The position numbers were made by a program, and so were the translations under genes. Shown in pieces: positions 8,451 to 18,442 of a DNA stretch of 64,000 nucleotides (positions are counted from its first letter, which is position 1; every line of letters begins with the position of its first letter). A model generated the notes under the pieces. That model was not told the origin of the DNA. It searched no databases and saw nothing but the letters and a program-made list of their open reading frames with translations. Source of the DNA: Dictyobacter arantiisoli (GTDB lineage Bacteria; Chloroflexota; Ktedonobacteria; Ktedonobacterales; Ktedonobacteraceae); NCBI RefSeq assembly GCF_008326305.1, contig NZ_BIXY01000018.1, positions 27,040-91,039 on the forward strand. The letters run 5' to 3'.

Positions 8451-10196
8451 ATGCGCATCCCGTTTAGAGAATACAAGGATCTTCTCTTACGCTATCTGTC
8501 ACCGCAACGCATGCAGGTCCTATTATTAGGGAGCCTTCTCTGTGCAGAGATTGCCTTGCAACTCATCGATCCCCAATTCTTACGTATCTTTATCGATACG
8601 ATTACATCCGTCGGTCCTCAACCATCGTTGATGGGCATCGCGGCACTCTTTATTGGCATCGCCATTGCACAACAACTGGTCACGGTCGGAGCAACATATA
8701 TCAGTGAGCGCGTTGGCTGGAAGGCTACAAATGCCCTGCGTGCCGATCTGGCCCTTCATCTCATACGTATGGATATGTCCTTTCACAAAGTTCATACACC
8801 AGGAGAGTTGATCGAACGGGTCGATGGAGATGTCAATGAACTGGCAAACTTCTTCGCTCGTTTCGTCACCAAAATTCTCGGCGGAACGCTCCTGCTCCTT
8901 GGTATCCTGATCATCCTCTGGTCAATCGAATGGCATGTCGGCCTGGCCCTGACCATCTTCGCCTTGATCACGCTATTCGGCATCACCAGTACACGCGGCC
9001 TCGCCACGCAGCCCTGGAAAGTATATCGGCAGGTCACGGCTGATCTGTTTGGTTTCCTTGAAGAACGCCTGCGTGGCACCGAAGATATTCGTGCTAATGG
9101 GGCCCGGTCCTATGTGCTGCGGCGTCTGTTTATGCTAACACGTCAACGTCTAGAAACAGGCAAGCGTGCGCGTCTCATCTCATCGATTCCCTGGAGCCTG
9201 CCGACCTTCTTCTTTGCTATGGCCTATATCATCGCCTTTGTCTTGATCGCCTGGCTCTATCCAGCCAGAATCATCAGTATCGGGACAGCTTTTCTCATCT
9301 ATTACTATACGCAACTCCTGGCACAGCCTATTATGTTGATCTCCCATCAGCTCGATGATTTTCAGAAGGCGACTGCCAGCATCGCGCGTATCGGTGAACT
9401 TCTCAATACGCCCAGATACATAACTGACGGACCGGGGGCAATCTTGCCCGCCGGGCCACTCTCAGTATCCTTTGAGGGGGTAGAGTTTGGCTATGGCGAA
9501 ACTGACATGATACTCAAGAATATTAGCTTTGAGATGAAGCCCGGTGAGGTCATGGGAATATTAGGCAGGACGGGTAGTGGCAAAACAACACTCACGCGTC
9601 TCCTCTTCCGCCTCTATGATCCCGCTGCTGGCTGTATCTATCTGGGAGGGCAACCAATCAAACAGGCAGGTGTTGCTGATCTGAGGCGCCATATAGGTAT
9701 TGTGACGCAGGAAGTACAACTATTCCATGCTACAGTACGCGATAATCTCACCCTCTTCGATCATTCTATTGCTGACAGCCTCATTCACCAGGCACTCGCA
9801 GATATGGGACTCACCGGGTGGTATGAAAAGCTCGAGCAGGGGCTGGATACGATGCTGGCAGCCAATGGGGGAGGACTCTCAGCGGGCGAGGCTCAACTGC
9901 TGGCCTTTACGCGCGTCTTCCTGCGTGATCCAGGGCTGATCATACTGGATGAAGCTTCATCCCGCCTCGATCCAGCGACCGAGCATCTGATCGAGACAGC
10001 AATGGATAAGCTCCTCAGTAACCGAACTGGCATCATTATTGCCCATCGTCTGGGGACCATCAAACGCGTTGATACCATCCTGATCATGGAAAACGGTGAG
10101 ATCAGCGAATACGGCCCACAACAAGAACTGCTGGCGAAGCAACACTCACGCTATGCAGCGCTACTCCGTACAGCCAATGAGGAGGTACTGGCATGA
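8451..10196 (+). CDS. ABC exporter subunit 1 (TMD-NBD half transporter)
   Basis: A 581-residue half-transporter with about six membrane segments in residues 20-300, then a nucleotide-binding domain. Walker [10 protein letters not shown] is near residue 372, the signature is LSAGEAQ rather than LSGGQ, Walker B with catalytic Glu is LIILDEAS near residue 500, and the switch histidine is in IIIAHRLGT. The degenerate signature complements the Asp-for-Glu change in the second subunit, as expected for a heterodimeric exporter of the BmrCD/TM287-288 type with one degenerate ATP site. AGGAAAGGAA lies ahead of the ATG. Its stop overlaps the start of the second subunit by 4 nt. Substrate unknown; drug export is an inference. 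Confidence 0.9.
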   Translation: MRIPFREYKDLLLRYLSPQRMQVLLLGSLLCAEIALQLIDPQFLRIFIDTITSVGPQPSLMGIAALFIGIAIAQQLVTVGATYISERVGWKATNALRADLALHLIRMDMSFHKVHTPGELIERVDGDVNELANFFARFVTKILGGTLLLLGILIILWSIEWHVGLALTIFALITLFGITSTRGLATQPWKVYRQVTADLFGFLEERLRGTEDIRANGARSYVLRRLFMLTRQRLETGKRARLISSIPWSLPTFFFAMAYIIAFVLIAWLYPARIISIGTAFLIYYYTQLLAQPIMLISHQLDDFQKATASIARIGELLNTPRYITDGPGAILPAGPLSVSFEGVEFGYGETDMILKNISFEMKPGEVMGILGRTGSGKTTLTRLLFRLYDPAAGCIYLGGQPIKQAGVADLRRHIGIVTQEVQLFHATVRDNLTLFDHSIADSLIHQALADMGLTGWYEKLEQGLDTMLAANGGGLSAGEAQLLAFTRVFLRDPGLIILDEASSRLDPATEHLIETAMDKLLSNRTGIIIAHRLGTIKRVDTILIMENGEISEYGPQQELLAKQHSRYAALLRTANEEVLA

Positions 10197-12016
10197 AAGC
10201 CTGGCAATTTTTTAGCAGCCTGATCCGCTTCCGGCCCTGGTATTATCTGCTCAACTGCGTCGCCATTATTGGCGTACTGCTCTTCGAAATGGTTTCGGGA
10301 CTGGTCGGACAATCCTTTTTTGATAGCTTGAGCGCACGCCATCTGGGATCGCAAGAACTCTGGTGGCTCTTCGCGCTCTTAATCGGGTCAGTCGTGGGAC
10401 GTATAACCTGTCTCGTCGGTTGCCAGCTTACGAATATTCCCTTTATTCTGACAAATGCTGCCTTACTACAAAAGAATATCCTCACCCGCATCCTGCAATT
10501 ACCAGGAGCGCAGGCGCTACCAGCGTCTTCAGGAGAAGCTATTAGCCGTTTACGCGATGACGTGGATGAGAATGCTGACTTTTTGATTGGCTTCAATGAT
10601 CTGATTGCGACTACGGTCTTTGTATTATGCGCACTTGTGATCATGTTACGCATCAACACCTTTATCACGCTGGCCGTCTTTCTTCCGCTGGCCGCCATCA
10701 CAACAATCACCAACATTGCAAGCGCCCAGATCAAAAAGCGTCGCAAAGACATGCGCCTGGCGACCGGTGATGTGACAGGGTTTCTCGGTGAACTCTTTGG
10801 CTCAGTCCAGGCGATCCAGGTTGCCAATGCGGAAGAACAGGCCATTGACTATTTCCGTGTGTTGAATGAAAAACGCCTGACTGTCACTATTCGTGATCGT
10901 ATCTTTGACCAGACCCTGCAATCTATTTTCGCCAACACCGTTAGCCTGGGGACGGGAGTGATTTTATTGCTGGCGGGTCAATCAATGCATAATGGTACCT
11001 TCACCATCGGCAACTTCGCACTGTTCATCTACTATTTGAACTGGATCTCTGAAGCGATGACCCTGTTCGGCGCTGTACTGACCAAGTATGCCCAGGCTGA
11101 TGTCTCGATTACACGACTCATCACACTTCTGAGAGGCGCTCCGGCACGCTCGCTCGTACAACATGGTCCGGTCTATACCAGAGGACCATTGCCCGAAGTA
11201 GAGCCCTTGCCAGATAGCGCGAAGAACCGGCTCACCACGCTGGAAGTGAAAGATCTGACCTATCACTATGCGGAGAGTGGACGCGGCATCAAATCCATTC
11301 ATCTCTCTTTACGCCAGGGATCATTCACTATCATCACAGGAAGGATTGGCTCTGGCAAGACGACCTTACTGCGTACATTGCTGGGGCTGCTTCCCAGGGA
11401 ACAGGGAGAAATTTTCTGGAATGGAGTCCTTGTTGATGAGCCTGCCGATTTCTTTGTCCCGCCGTATAGCGCTTATATCTCACAGGTACCACAACTCTTT
11501 AGTGAAAGTTTACGCGACAATATTCAACTTGGCCTTCCCCTGAATGAACAAAAGCTTAACGCAGCCCTTCATCTGGCGGTACTCGAAGGCGATATCGCAA
11601 CACTCGATCAAGGACTGGATACGCTGGTAGGACCACGTGGTGTACGCCTCTCAGGAGGCCAAATTCAGCGTGCTGCCGCCGCACGTATGTTTATTCGGCC
11701 AGCCGAGCTATTCGTGGTTGATGATCTTTCTAGTGCCCTGGATGTCGAGACAGAAGCATTACTCTGGCAGCGGATCTTCGAACAATCCAATAAAACAGTA
11801 CTGGCCATATCACATCGTCACACCGCCTTACAGCGAGCAGATCACATTATTGTCCTCAAAGATGGTTCTATCGAAGCGCAAGGTACCCTGGACGAACTCA
11901 TGATGAGTAGTTCAGAAATGCGCTATCTCTGGCATGGAGGCGACGGCCCGACAAACGACACAGGATTTTTTGCTGGCTCTGAAGAAAGGACGTTCATAGC
12001 TCATGAAAACAACTGA
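10193..12016 (+). CDS. ABC exporter subunit 2 (TMD-NBD half transporter, Asp in Walker B)
   Basis: A 607-residue partner of the preceding gene, translationally coupled through an ATGA overlap. Membrane segments fill residues 15-310. The ATPase domain has Walker [10 protein letters not shown] near residue 383, a canonical LSGGQ near residue 486, and Walker [10 protein letters not shown], in which the catalytic Glu is replaced by Asp. Together with LSAGE in subunit 1 this places both deviations in the same composite ATP site. A long hairpin follows at 12034-12075. Confidence 0.9.
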   Translation: MKAWQFFSSLIRFRPWYYLLNCVAIIGVLLFEMVSGLVGQSFFDSLSARHLGSQELWWLFALLIGSVVGRITCLVGCQLTNIPFILTNAALLQKNILTRILQLPGAQALPASSGEAISRLRDDVDENADFLIGFNDLIATTVFVLCALVIMLRINTFITLAVFLPLAAITTITNIASAQIKKRRKDMRLATGDVTGFLGELFGSVQAIQVANAEEQAIDYFRVLNEKRLTVTIRDRIFDQTLQSIFANTVSLGTGVILLLAGQSMHNGTFTIGNFALFIYYLNWISEAMTLFGAVLTKYAQADVSITRLITLLRGAPARSLVQHGPVYTRGPLPEVEPLPDSAKNRLTTLEVKDLTYHYAESGRGIKSIHLSLRQGSFTIITGRIGSGKTTLLRTLLGLLPREQGEIFWNGVLVDEPADFFVPPYSAYISQVPQLFSESLRDNIQLGLPLNEQKLNAALHLAVLEGDIATLDQGLDTLVGPRGVRLSGGQIQRAAAARMFIRPAELFVVDDLSSALDVETEALLWQRIFEQSNKTVLAISHRHTALQRADHIIVLKDGSIEAQGTLDELMMSSSEMRYLWHGGDGPTNDTGFFAGSEERTFIAHENN

Positions 12017-12033
12017 CAATTAGTCACTCAATA

Positions 12034-12075
12034 ATAGCACACAGTCAAACTGAATGAATCCTGACTGTGTGCTAT
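12034..12075. terminator. Convergent hairpin between exporter operon and TetR gene
   Basis: Perfect 14-bp arms ATAGCACACAGTCA and TGACTGTGTGCTAT with a 14-nt loop. It lies 17 nt after the exporter stop and 33 nt beyond the TetR gene end, so it can serve both strands, though neither side has a strong T run. Confidence 0.55.
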
Positions 12076-12107
12076 GACTTCCAGCCCAACGGATAGCCCC
12101 CCTGCTA

Positions 12108-12752
12108 TTACTCAGATATCCCTTCCGTATCTTCCTGAATGTCATGGTTATAGAGATAGGCCAATGCACCCTGTAATGGAACATTTTGATCAGAACAGAG
12201 GGCACGCAAAAGAAGCAGGCTGTAGCGATCAGCGAGTTGGACAAATGCCAGCGCATCACTGGCTTGAAACCATTGATGTGTCCAGTGTAATGCGGAAAGC
12301 ACGAACAGATAAGCAAGCGAGGGATCGGGAACTTGAAACATGTGTGTGCGCGCACCTGCATCAATCACACGATAGAAGTAAGAATCAAATGTCTCACGCA
12401 TAGATTGAAGTTCATTCCGGCGCTTGCCCTCCAGAAAAATCCAGTCCCGTAAAAACACAGCCACTGCAATACGATCCTGGGCCACGACTTCCAGATAGCG
12501 ATGTATCAAAAGATGTAGCTGCTCAGCTGGGGACACGGTACGCGGAACCGAACGAGCCTGATCCAGAAACAAACGTCCAATACGCGAAACAATCGCCCAG
12601 AGCATATCATCCCGAGATCCCAGCAAAGCATGAACATGAGACTCACGCAGATGCAATGTCTGTGCAATGTCCTGCATCGTCGTCACGCCATAACCGCTAC
12701 CATAAAAAAGCTCAGTCACAACTAACAACATATCCTCAGTATTACGTGTCAT
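12108..12752 (-). CDS. TetR/AcrR family transcriptional regulator
   Basis: A 214-residue protein. Residues about 1-50 form a TetR-type helix-turn-helix (the TMQDIAQTLHLRESHVHALL segment), followed by an all-helical ligand-binding and dimerisation domain. The ATG at 12752 is preferred to the longer frame because GGGAGGTG sits 8 nt upstream. It converges on the ABC exporter operon and could regulate it, but it equally lies divergent from the thioesterase gene; the target cannot be decided from sequence. Confidence 0.85.
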   Translation of the reverse strand: MTRNTEDMLLVVTELFYGSGYGVTTMQDIAQTLHLRESHVHALLGSRDDMLWAIVSRIGRLFLDQARSVPRTVSPAEQLHLLIHRYLEVVAQDRIAVAVFLRDWIFLEGKRRNELQSMRETFDSYFYRVIDAGARTHMFQVPDPSLAYLFVLSALHWTHQWFQASDALAFVQLADRYSLLLLRALCSDQNVPLQGALAYLYNHDIQEDTEGISE

Positions 12753-12939
12753 TGCCACAGCACCTCCCGAACCTTCCAACAACCATTAAAGAGGTCACAC
12801 ATATACAATACTGTGTGAACCACGAAAAATGGAAAGAATCAACAGCAGGCCAAACAAACTCAGGTAATCTTGTTGCAAGGGTACGGAATAGAGTATAGTA
12901 ATGGCAAACAACCTTCTATACAAGATTTGAGAGATAGCT

Positions 12940-13482
12940 ATGAATCCATTTGACCGCATATTTACACGTTATAAGAATTTCCCTGAAGTAGATCTGTCGC
13001 AAGGCCGCAGTATCGCCTATTCGCGCAGCTCGACACGTCGAATGATGGAATTGATTGATGCCAATGGACATGGCAATGTTCATGGAGGGGTTATTATGCG
13101 AATGGTAGATGAATCTGCAGCAATTGTCGCCATCAAACATAGCCAGAGCCCGACCGTCGTCACAGCACGCGTGGAACGCTTTGACTTCCTGGCACCAGCC
13201 TTCATTGGCGATGTCGTAACCGTCCACTGCACAATGAATTATGTTGGAAGGACCAGCATGGAGGTGGGTGTTGAAGTCACGGCAGAGGATTTAATTGCCA
13301 GAGAGACACGTAAGATCGCCAGCAGTTACGTTATCTATGTGGCCCTGGACGAAGATCGCAAACCACGTCAGGTTCCACCTCTTGTCCCTGCAGACGAAGA
13401 AGAAGCCAAAGTCATTGAGCTGGCTCGCCAGCGTCGCGAACGCCGCAAGAAGATTGATGAAGAATTCAAGCACCTTCTATAA
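12940..13482 (+). CDS. Acyl-CoA thioesterase (hotdog fold)
   Basis: A 180-residue single hotdog domain. The motif GNVHGGVIMRMVDESAA holds the HGG and the downstream acid typical of YkhA/BFIT-like acyl-CoA thioesterases that release free fatty acids from CoA. The C-terminal 35 residues are a charged helix rich in Arg, Lys and Glu. Copy A of the MITE-like repeat starts 18 nt after the stop. Confidence 0.85.
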   Translation: MNPFDRIFTRYKNFPEVDLSQGRSIAYSRSSTRRMMELIDANGHGNVHGGVIMRMVDESAAIVAIKHSQSPTVVTARVERFDFLAPAFIGDVVTVHCTMNYVGRTSMEVGVEVTAEDLIARETRKIASSYVIYVALDEDRKPRQVPPLVPADEEEAKVIELARQRRERRKKIDEEFKHLL

Positions 13483-13500
13483 TGGATAGACAATATAGAA

Positions 13501-13688
13501 GGTGTCAGGCTCCCCTGCGCTCTACCATCTCTGTGCATGAGATTTCGCACCTGCGGTGCTCAAAACAATTTTAGTGTGTTGTGCAGGAAAGGTGCACGAC
13601 ACCTTTCCTGCACAACACACTAAAAAAGGGTGCAGGCTCTACCTGCCAGCGAGCAACACGATCCCGCTGGGGATGGGAGTCTGACACT
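13501..13688 (-). repeat. MITE-like palindromic repeat, copy A
   Basis: An element of about 188 bp whose ends are GTGTCAGGCTCCC and, inverted, GTGTCAGACTCCC (12 of 13 match). Its centre is a perfect 26-bp inverted repeat (13569-13594 with 13600-13625) around a 5-nt loop. It aligns along its whole length, in reverse orientation, with copy B at 14240. No coding capacity, so it would depend on a transposase elsewhere. No clear target duplication was found. Confidence 0.8.
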
Positions 13689-13718
13689 TTGTAAATGTTC
13701 AGGCTCTAACAGAAAAAA

Positions 13719-14219
13719 TCAAGAGAGATGCAGCGCATCAACAACTTCGAGCACTTCGGTCGCATGCTCATCAGGCTTCACTTTATGCCAGATCTTGCGC
13801 ACCACGCCCTCTTTATCAATTAAAAATGTCTGGCGATCCACGCCCATATATGTCTTCCCGTACATGCTCTTCTCTTTCCAGACATTATACTGCTGTACGA
13901 CCTTCTTCTCGGTATCTGCTAAGAGCGGGAAGGGTAGCGAAAACTTATCAATGAACTTCTGATGCGACTTCAAATCATCAATGCTAATCCCCAACACTAC
14001 CACACCACGCTGCTGTAGCACATGGTTCGCGTCCCGGAAACTACAAGCTTCTTTGGTACAACCCGGGGTATCATCTTTAGGATAGAAATAGAGTACGACG
14101 GGATGACCCTTCAAATCGCTCAAATGGACCTCACCATTTTTCACGATATCTTCGCTTCCCAGAGCAGGAAGAGTAAAATCAGGAGCAGGCTGCTGTTCAG
14201 CCACGAGGGTATCACTCAT
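13719..14219 (-). CDS. bcp: Thioredoxin-dependent peroxiredoxin (Bcp/PrxQ)
   Basis: A 166-residue cytosolic peroxidase that reduces hydroperoxides with thioredoxin electrons. The peroxidatic Cys is in DDTPGCTKEACSFRD, and the second Cys five residues on is the usual PrxQ-type resolving residue. Length matches the family. A good AGGAGG-like site (AGGAGGC) lies just ahead of the ATG. The gene stands alone between inverted copies A and B of the repeat family. Confidence 0.93.
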   Translation of the reverse strand: MSDTLVAEQQPAPDFTLPALGSEDIVKNGEVHLSDLKGHPVVLYFYPKDDTPGCTKEACSFRDANHVLQQRGVVVLGISIDDLKSHQKFIDKFSLPFPLLADTEKKVVQQYNVWKEKSMYGKTYMGVDRQTFLIDKEGVVRKIWHKVKPDEHATEVLEVVDALHLS

Positions 14220-14239
14220 AAAAAGCCTCCTTTACGAGA

Positions 14240-14431
14240 GTGTCAGCCCCCCATTCCCATCAGGATCTTACTGTTTGATCTGCTGGCAGGCGCGCATGCG
14301 CCTGTGCCTTTTTTAGTATGTGGTGCAGGAAAGGTGCTATGCACTTTCCTGCACCACATACTAAAACTGTTTTGAGCACCGCAGGTGCGAAAACTCATGC
14401 ACAGAGATGGTGGAGAGCATGAGAGTGACAC
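14240..14431 (+). repeat. MITE-like palindromic repeat, copy B
   Basis: About 192 bp, bounded by GAGAGTGTCAG on the left and the inverted GAGAGTGTCAC on the right. It has a central long hairpin at 14311-14365 with one bulge and a smaller hairpin with arms CAGGCGC and GCGCCTG near 14288-14303. Same family as copy A (inverted relative to it) and copy C at 63888. Confidence 0.8.
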
Positions 14432-14608
14432 TCTCTAAGACAAATGTATACACATCTAAAATCAAATTGTCAGAACCAGAATTCTTCATGCACAATTCAG
14501 GCCCCTTACACGCATAGGAACAGAACAGGATGACTATTTATTCCTGTTCTGTGCATCCAGTCCTATGCTGAAGAATATCAACATCAATACAGGCGCAAGG
14601 TCTTTTCG
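14432..14608. other. Short intergenic spacer
   Basis: The 180 bp between copy B and the ATPase gene contain no reading frame or clear hairpin; they may hold the 3' untranslated end of the importer operon. Confidence 0.4.
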
Positions 14609-15982
14609 TTACGCAGCCCCATGATTGGCAGTTTCGGGTTCCTCAAGACGGAAAACGCCACGCTCTTCCTGATAAGAAAAAAGCTCGGCATAGCGTCCCC
14701 AGTTGATCGCTGTTTCCAGTTGAGACCAGGCTTCGCTCTCGCTGAAATGTTCCTGTAGTTCACTTAAGAAGTGTTCTTCAGGGAGGGTATGGCTGAGCTC
14801 ATGCTGTAAATCTCGCACGATATGTCTGATCATCGTGGCATGGGCCAGGGCTTGCAAACGGAAGATTTCCTTTTCCTCCAATACACCAGCCTCAGCAAAG
14901 CGCTTGCCGATCTCGGTCAGCACAAGATCGCCTTCCTGCGTTTCGGCAAAACCCAGAATATTAGCGGCATCGACCATGGGCAAGAGATCATCAACCTCGA
15001 GTTGTAGATCGCGACCCAGTTGATACAGATCATCCCGGTCACCTTTAGAATGGACCAATTCAAGCAGGCCCGTGACATCACCAATCGAGACATGCGGTAA
15101 TGCCTGGTAGGGACGCGGCTTCGCTGGAGCATGCTTATTTGGATGGGGCTGCTCCTGTGGCATCAAAGTAGGAATATCCACATGAGGGCTGGTCATAATA
15201 CGATAGATCAGATCAACGGTCTTTGTATAATTCTCATTGGTGGACTCACGCTGATGCAATGGCAAACCGGCGATCTCCACACGAATCTGCCCTGGATTGG
15301 CACCCAACACGACAATCCGATCCGCCATCAGTACAGCATCATCAATATTATGGGTAACCATGACAATAGCACGTGTTGGCATTTTACGCTCACGCCACAA
15401 ACCTAACAACTCCTTGCGCAAATTAGCGGCAGTCAACACGTCCAGGGCACTAAATGGCTCATCCATAAACAGCAGTTCAGGCTCAACGACCAGAGCGCGA
15501 GCAAAGCCAACACGCTGCCGCATGCCACCCGATAACTCTTTGGGATAGGCATCCTCAAAACCATCCAGACCAATCGTATCGATGGCGGCTAGAGAACGAC
15601 GCATACGCTGGGTGGGAGGAACTTCCTGCGCCGCCAAACCTAATTCTACGTTTTGTAGTACGGTCAACCAGGGGAACAATGCAAACGACTGAAAGACAAT
15701 CGATAAATGCGGATTAGTGCCATATTGTGGCACATCCTTGAATAATATCTCACCTTCAGTTGGGCGCAATAGGCCAGCAAGCAGACGCAACAGCGTTGAT
15801 TTGCCTGATCCCGATGGTCCCAGCAAAGCGACGAACTCGCCAGCATAGATACGTAGATTAATATCGTCCAACACCACCGGAGGATTTGTGCCGCGCGCAC
15901 GCTTGCCGTCCTTATCGTAGACCTTCTTCACATGGCGTGCCTCCAACAGCACATCCCCGGTCTGCATATCAAAATTGGTCAT
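14609..15982 (-). CDS. ABC importer ATPase, nitrate/sulfonate type, with AAA-associated C-terminal domain
   Basis: A 457-residue ATPase. Residues about 10-260 are an ABC domain with Walker A GPSGSGKST, signature LSGGMRQR and Walker B LLFMDEPF. Residues about 290-450 are an additional helical region of the type called AAA-associated C-terminal domain (Pfam AAA_assoc_C), found on some NrtD/SsuB-like ATPases. It follows the fused permease by 20 nt and must energise it. No solute-binding protein is encoded nearby, so the substrate stays open. Confidence 0.85.
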   Translation of the reverse strand: MTNFDMQTGDVLLEARHVKKVYDKDGKRARGTNPPVVLDDINLRIYAGEFVALLGPSGSGKSTLLRLLAGLLRPTEGEILFKDVPQYGTNPHLSIVFQSFALFPWLTVLQNVELGLAAQEVPPTQRMRRSLAAIDTIGLDGFEDAYPKELSGGMRQRVGFARALVVEPELLFMDEPFSALDVLTAANLRKELLGLWRERKMPTRAIVMVTHNIDDAVLMADRIVVLGANPGQIRVEIAGLPLHQRESTNENYTKTVDLIYRIMTSPHVDIPTLMPQEQPHPNKHAPAKPRPYQALPHVSIGDVTGLLELVHSKGDRDDLYQLGRDLQLEVDDLLPMVDAANILGFAETQEGDLVLTEIGKRFAEAGVLEEKEIFRLQALAHATMIRHIVRDLQHELSHTLPEEHFLSELQEHFSESEAWSQLETAINWGRYAELFSYQEERGVFRLEEPETANHGAA

Positions 15983-16002
15983 TGCTTCTCACTATCCTTC
16001 CG

Positions 16003-17832
16003 TTAGCTCAATGTATAGCGACGCTCAGCCAGATCATAGAGACGCTTCCACAACACGCGATTCAGCAACACTACCACAAACGCCATCAAAAGCGTGCCCG
16101 CCAGGAGTACTGAAAAATTGCCTGCCGCACCTGCAGACGCAATAGCGGCACCCAATCCCTGGGTACTGACGGTTCTATTATTGAATGTGACATATTCAGA
16201 AACAATGCTGGCGTTCCAGGCACCACCGCTCGCGGTCAACAAGCCCGTCACCAGATAAGGAAAAATAGCAGGCAAAATCAAAGTTCGCCAGCGTCGCCAG
16301 CGCGTCACATGATAAATTGTGCTGGCTTCCTTCAAATCAGAAGGAATAGACATCGCACCGGCAATCACATTAAAAAGGATATACCACTGTGTGCCCAGTA
16401 ACATTAAGAGAATCGCCGCCAGCGACAAGCCACCGGGCAGATCAATCAGAGCAACCAGAAGAATGGGAAAGAGAGCGGTAGCGGGTATCGAAGCTATCAC
16501 CTGCACAACAGGCTGCAAACGCTTCGACCACTTAGGCGAGGTACCAATCATCACACCGACAGGAACAGTCCAGACCACGCCAATTAATAAAGCGACCAGC
16601 GTACGCAATAAAGTTGCCCCTGCCGCCAGCACTAATTGTCCCCACGTTGCGAGAGAAACGCCCCCCAGCAAGCGCACCATATACCATAGCCCAAACACAA
16701 GCAGCACCAGCACCAACAATCCAAAAACACTACTGACAATTCTTCGGAGCGAAAACCAGCTTGTATGCTGAGATTGTCCTTTATGTGCAGCGACCAGATG
16801 CGCCTCACCAGGCAGAGGTTGCATGCGATTAAGTAAAAACGCAATCGAAGCACCAATCGGGCGGAAGATACGAGTGGTCATAGCTGCAATCAACGCAGAA
16901 CGGCGTATAATATTGAGAACAGGAGATGAAGGAGCATCCCCTTCGCTATTCATCTCCAGCTTGAATTTATCCGCCCAGGCAACCAATGGACGCCAGAAGA
17001 AGAAATCGAGCAGAATGATCAAAGCAATCAACGTTGCCAGACCTAATACCAAAGCACTGGCATTCCCTTTGTTAGCCGCCGCCTGAAGATAGGAACCCAG
17101 ACCTGGCAGTTGGAAAGAGCGTGAACCCAGTACAAACTGTTCTGATGCCATGAGAAAAAACCAACCACCAGCCCAACTCATCATACTATTCCAGATCAGG
17201 CCAATCATGGAAGCAGGAATTTCCAGTTTAAACAGGTGCTGCCAGGGGCGCAATCTCGCGACTGTAGAAAATTCTTGTAAATCTTGAGGCACACTACGAG
17301 CAGAATGATAATAGCTAAAAGTCATATTCCAGGCCTGACTGGTAAAGATAAGGATAACGCTCGATAATTCCAGGCCAACATTTGAATGGGGGAAAGCAGC
17401 CACTAAAGCCAGCACCACACCTGGTAAAAATGAAAGGATAGGAATACTCTGCAAGATGTCTAGTAGCGGCACCATCACCACACTGGCACGACGACTCGTA
17501 GCTGCAACGTGACCATAGACCAGTGTAAAGATCAAAGACAAGAGATACGCTAGCAACATGCGTAGCAAAGAATAGCCAGCATAAACAGGCAAAGCCGTCG
17601 GCGCAAGATCAATCTTAATTGACGATGTCAGAGGGGCAGTCCAACGTGAAGCGGCTACCACCACCAATGAAATGAGTGCGATAACAACCAGGGCAATAAC
17701 CAGATCAATCAAACCCAGGCGTCGCCTCTGCGAAGGTTCGCTGTGCGGCGAACGATTTTCATTTGGGGAATGAGATCCCCCCTGGAGCTGCTCACGCTCC
17801 TGCACATTCTCAGGAATAAATATCTGAGCCAT
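16003..17832 (-). CDS. Fused double-permease of a nitrate/sulfonate-type ABC importer
   Basis: A 609-residue membrane protein made of two binding-protein-dependent permease modules in one chain (about residues 30-290 and 360-600), each with about six membrane segments and a cytoplasmic loop of the EAA type (for example LKEASTIYHVTRWRRWRTL in the second half). ATG at 17832 is chosen because GGAGGT lies 6 nt upstream; the open frame extends 24 codons further. A single polypeptide thus provides both membrane halves for the ATPase downstream. A long structured spacer lies upstream. Confidence 0.85.
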   Translation of the reverse strand: MAQIFIPENVQEREQLQGGSHSPNENRSPHSEPSQRRRLGLIDLVIALVVIALISLVVVAASRWTAPLTSSIKIDLAPTALPVYAGYSLLRMLLAYLLSLIFTLVYGHVAATSRRASVVMVPLLDILQSIPILSFLPGVVLALVAAFPHSNVGLELSSVILIFTSQAWNMTFSYYHSARSVPQDLQEFSTVARLRPWQHLFKLEIPASMIGLIWNSMMSWAGGWFFLMASEQFVLGSRSFQLPGLGSYLQAAANKGNASALVLGLATLIALIILLDFFFWRPLVAWADKFKLEMNSEGDAPSSPVLNIIRRSALIAAMTTRIFRPIGASIAFLLNRMQPLPGEAHLVAAHKGQSQHTSWFSLRRIVSSVFGLLVLVLLVFGLWYMVRLLGGVSLATWGQLVLAAGATLLRTLVALLIGVVWTVPVGVMIGTSPKWSKRLQPVVQVIASIPATALFPILLVALIDLPGGLSLAAILLMLLGTQWYILFNVIAGAMSIPSDLKEASTIYHVTRWRRWRTLILPAIFPYLVTGLLTASGGAWNASIVSEYVTFNNRTVSTQGLGAAIASAGAAGNFSVLLAGTLLMAFVVVLLNRVLWKRLYDLAERRYTLS

Positions 17833-18091
17833 CTTAATACCTCCATCATGCATCCCTGTTCGCCCGGACAGCATGGAGGAGCAACGTAGAACACTACCCA
17901 TCAAGAGGCGGTGTGCACCCTAATAAAAGATCTTACAGGTTCGTCGCACAAACTGTCCAGAGAAACGCTAAAGAAAACAACCATACAACGTTGTTCAGAA
18001 TCGGCATTCATGCCAGAGAACCTTCTCTTTCCATCATTGGTATAAAGTATAGAGAATAAAAATTAACTGAAACTGCTCTGCAAAAAGGCAT

Positions 18092-18114
18092 AAAAAAACC
18101 ACCTCTCAAGGTGG
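18092..18114 (-). terminator. Intrinsic terminator upstream of the permease operon
   Basis: Minus-strand arms CCACCT and AGGTGG around a TGAG loop, followed by seven T residues. It lies 260 nt before the permease start and 330 nt after ecfT. Confidence 0.75.
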
Positions 18115-18385
18115 CGCAACCTAAATAAACGGAAGTAAGCAATAGTAGCGAGAGATGTACTAACTATTCCTTCCGTTGCAAGTCAGCCACAGAACCAGAG
18201 AAAACACCACTGTTTTCCCCACCGAGAATATTCTCATTTCTGTCCAAACAACCACATTGATAAGGACTGGCAGGGCCATCGTCCATAGGGAACAAACCTA
18301 CTTTCATAACTCAAAATACACACACCGACAAAATCTTTTTCCACTATACTGTTGTTGTCTTGCCTTTGTCAAGCATGCAAACAAA

Positions 18386-18427
18386 GCAAGCGTAAGAAGG
18401 ATCAAACGGCACCTTACCTACGCTTGC
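18386..18427 (-). terminator. Hairpin after ecfT
   Basis: Minus-strand arms GCAAGCGTA and TACGCTTGC (9 bp) followed by TTTGTTTG, 16 nt after the ecfT stop. A moderate intrinsic terminator for the ECF operon. Confidence 0.6.
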
Positions 18428-18442
18428 TATTCAATAAATAGA

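Larger units (their letters stand above)
17833..18442. other. Intergenic region with several hairpins
   Basis: 610 bp between ecfT and the permease gene. Read leftward it holds a hairpin just after ecfT (18386-18427), a possible promoter, palindrome GAGAATATTCTC, arms GAAAACA/TGTTTTC, a long-range repeat AACGGAAG/CTTCCGTT (18131-18178) and an intrinsic terminator at 18092-18114. No protein gene is supported. It could be a regulated leader for the permease operon or just adjoining terminators. Confidence 0.45.
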
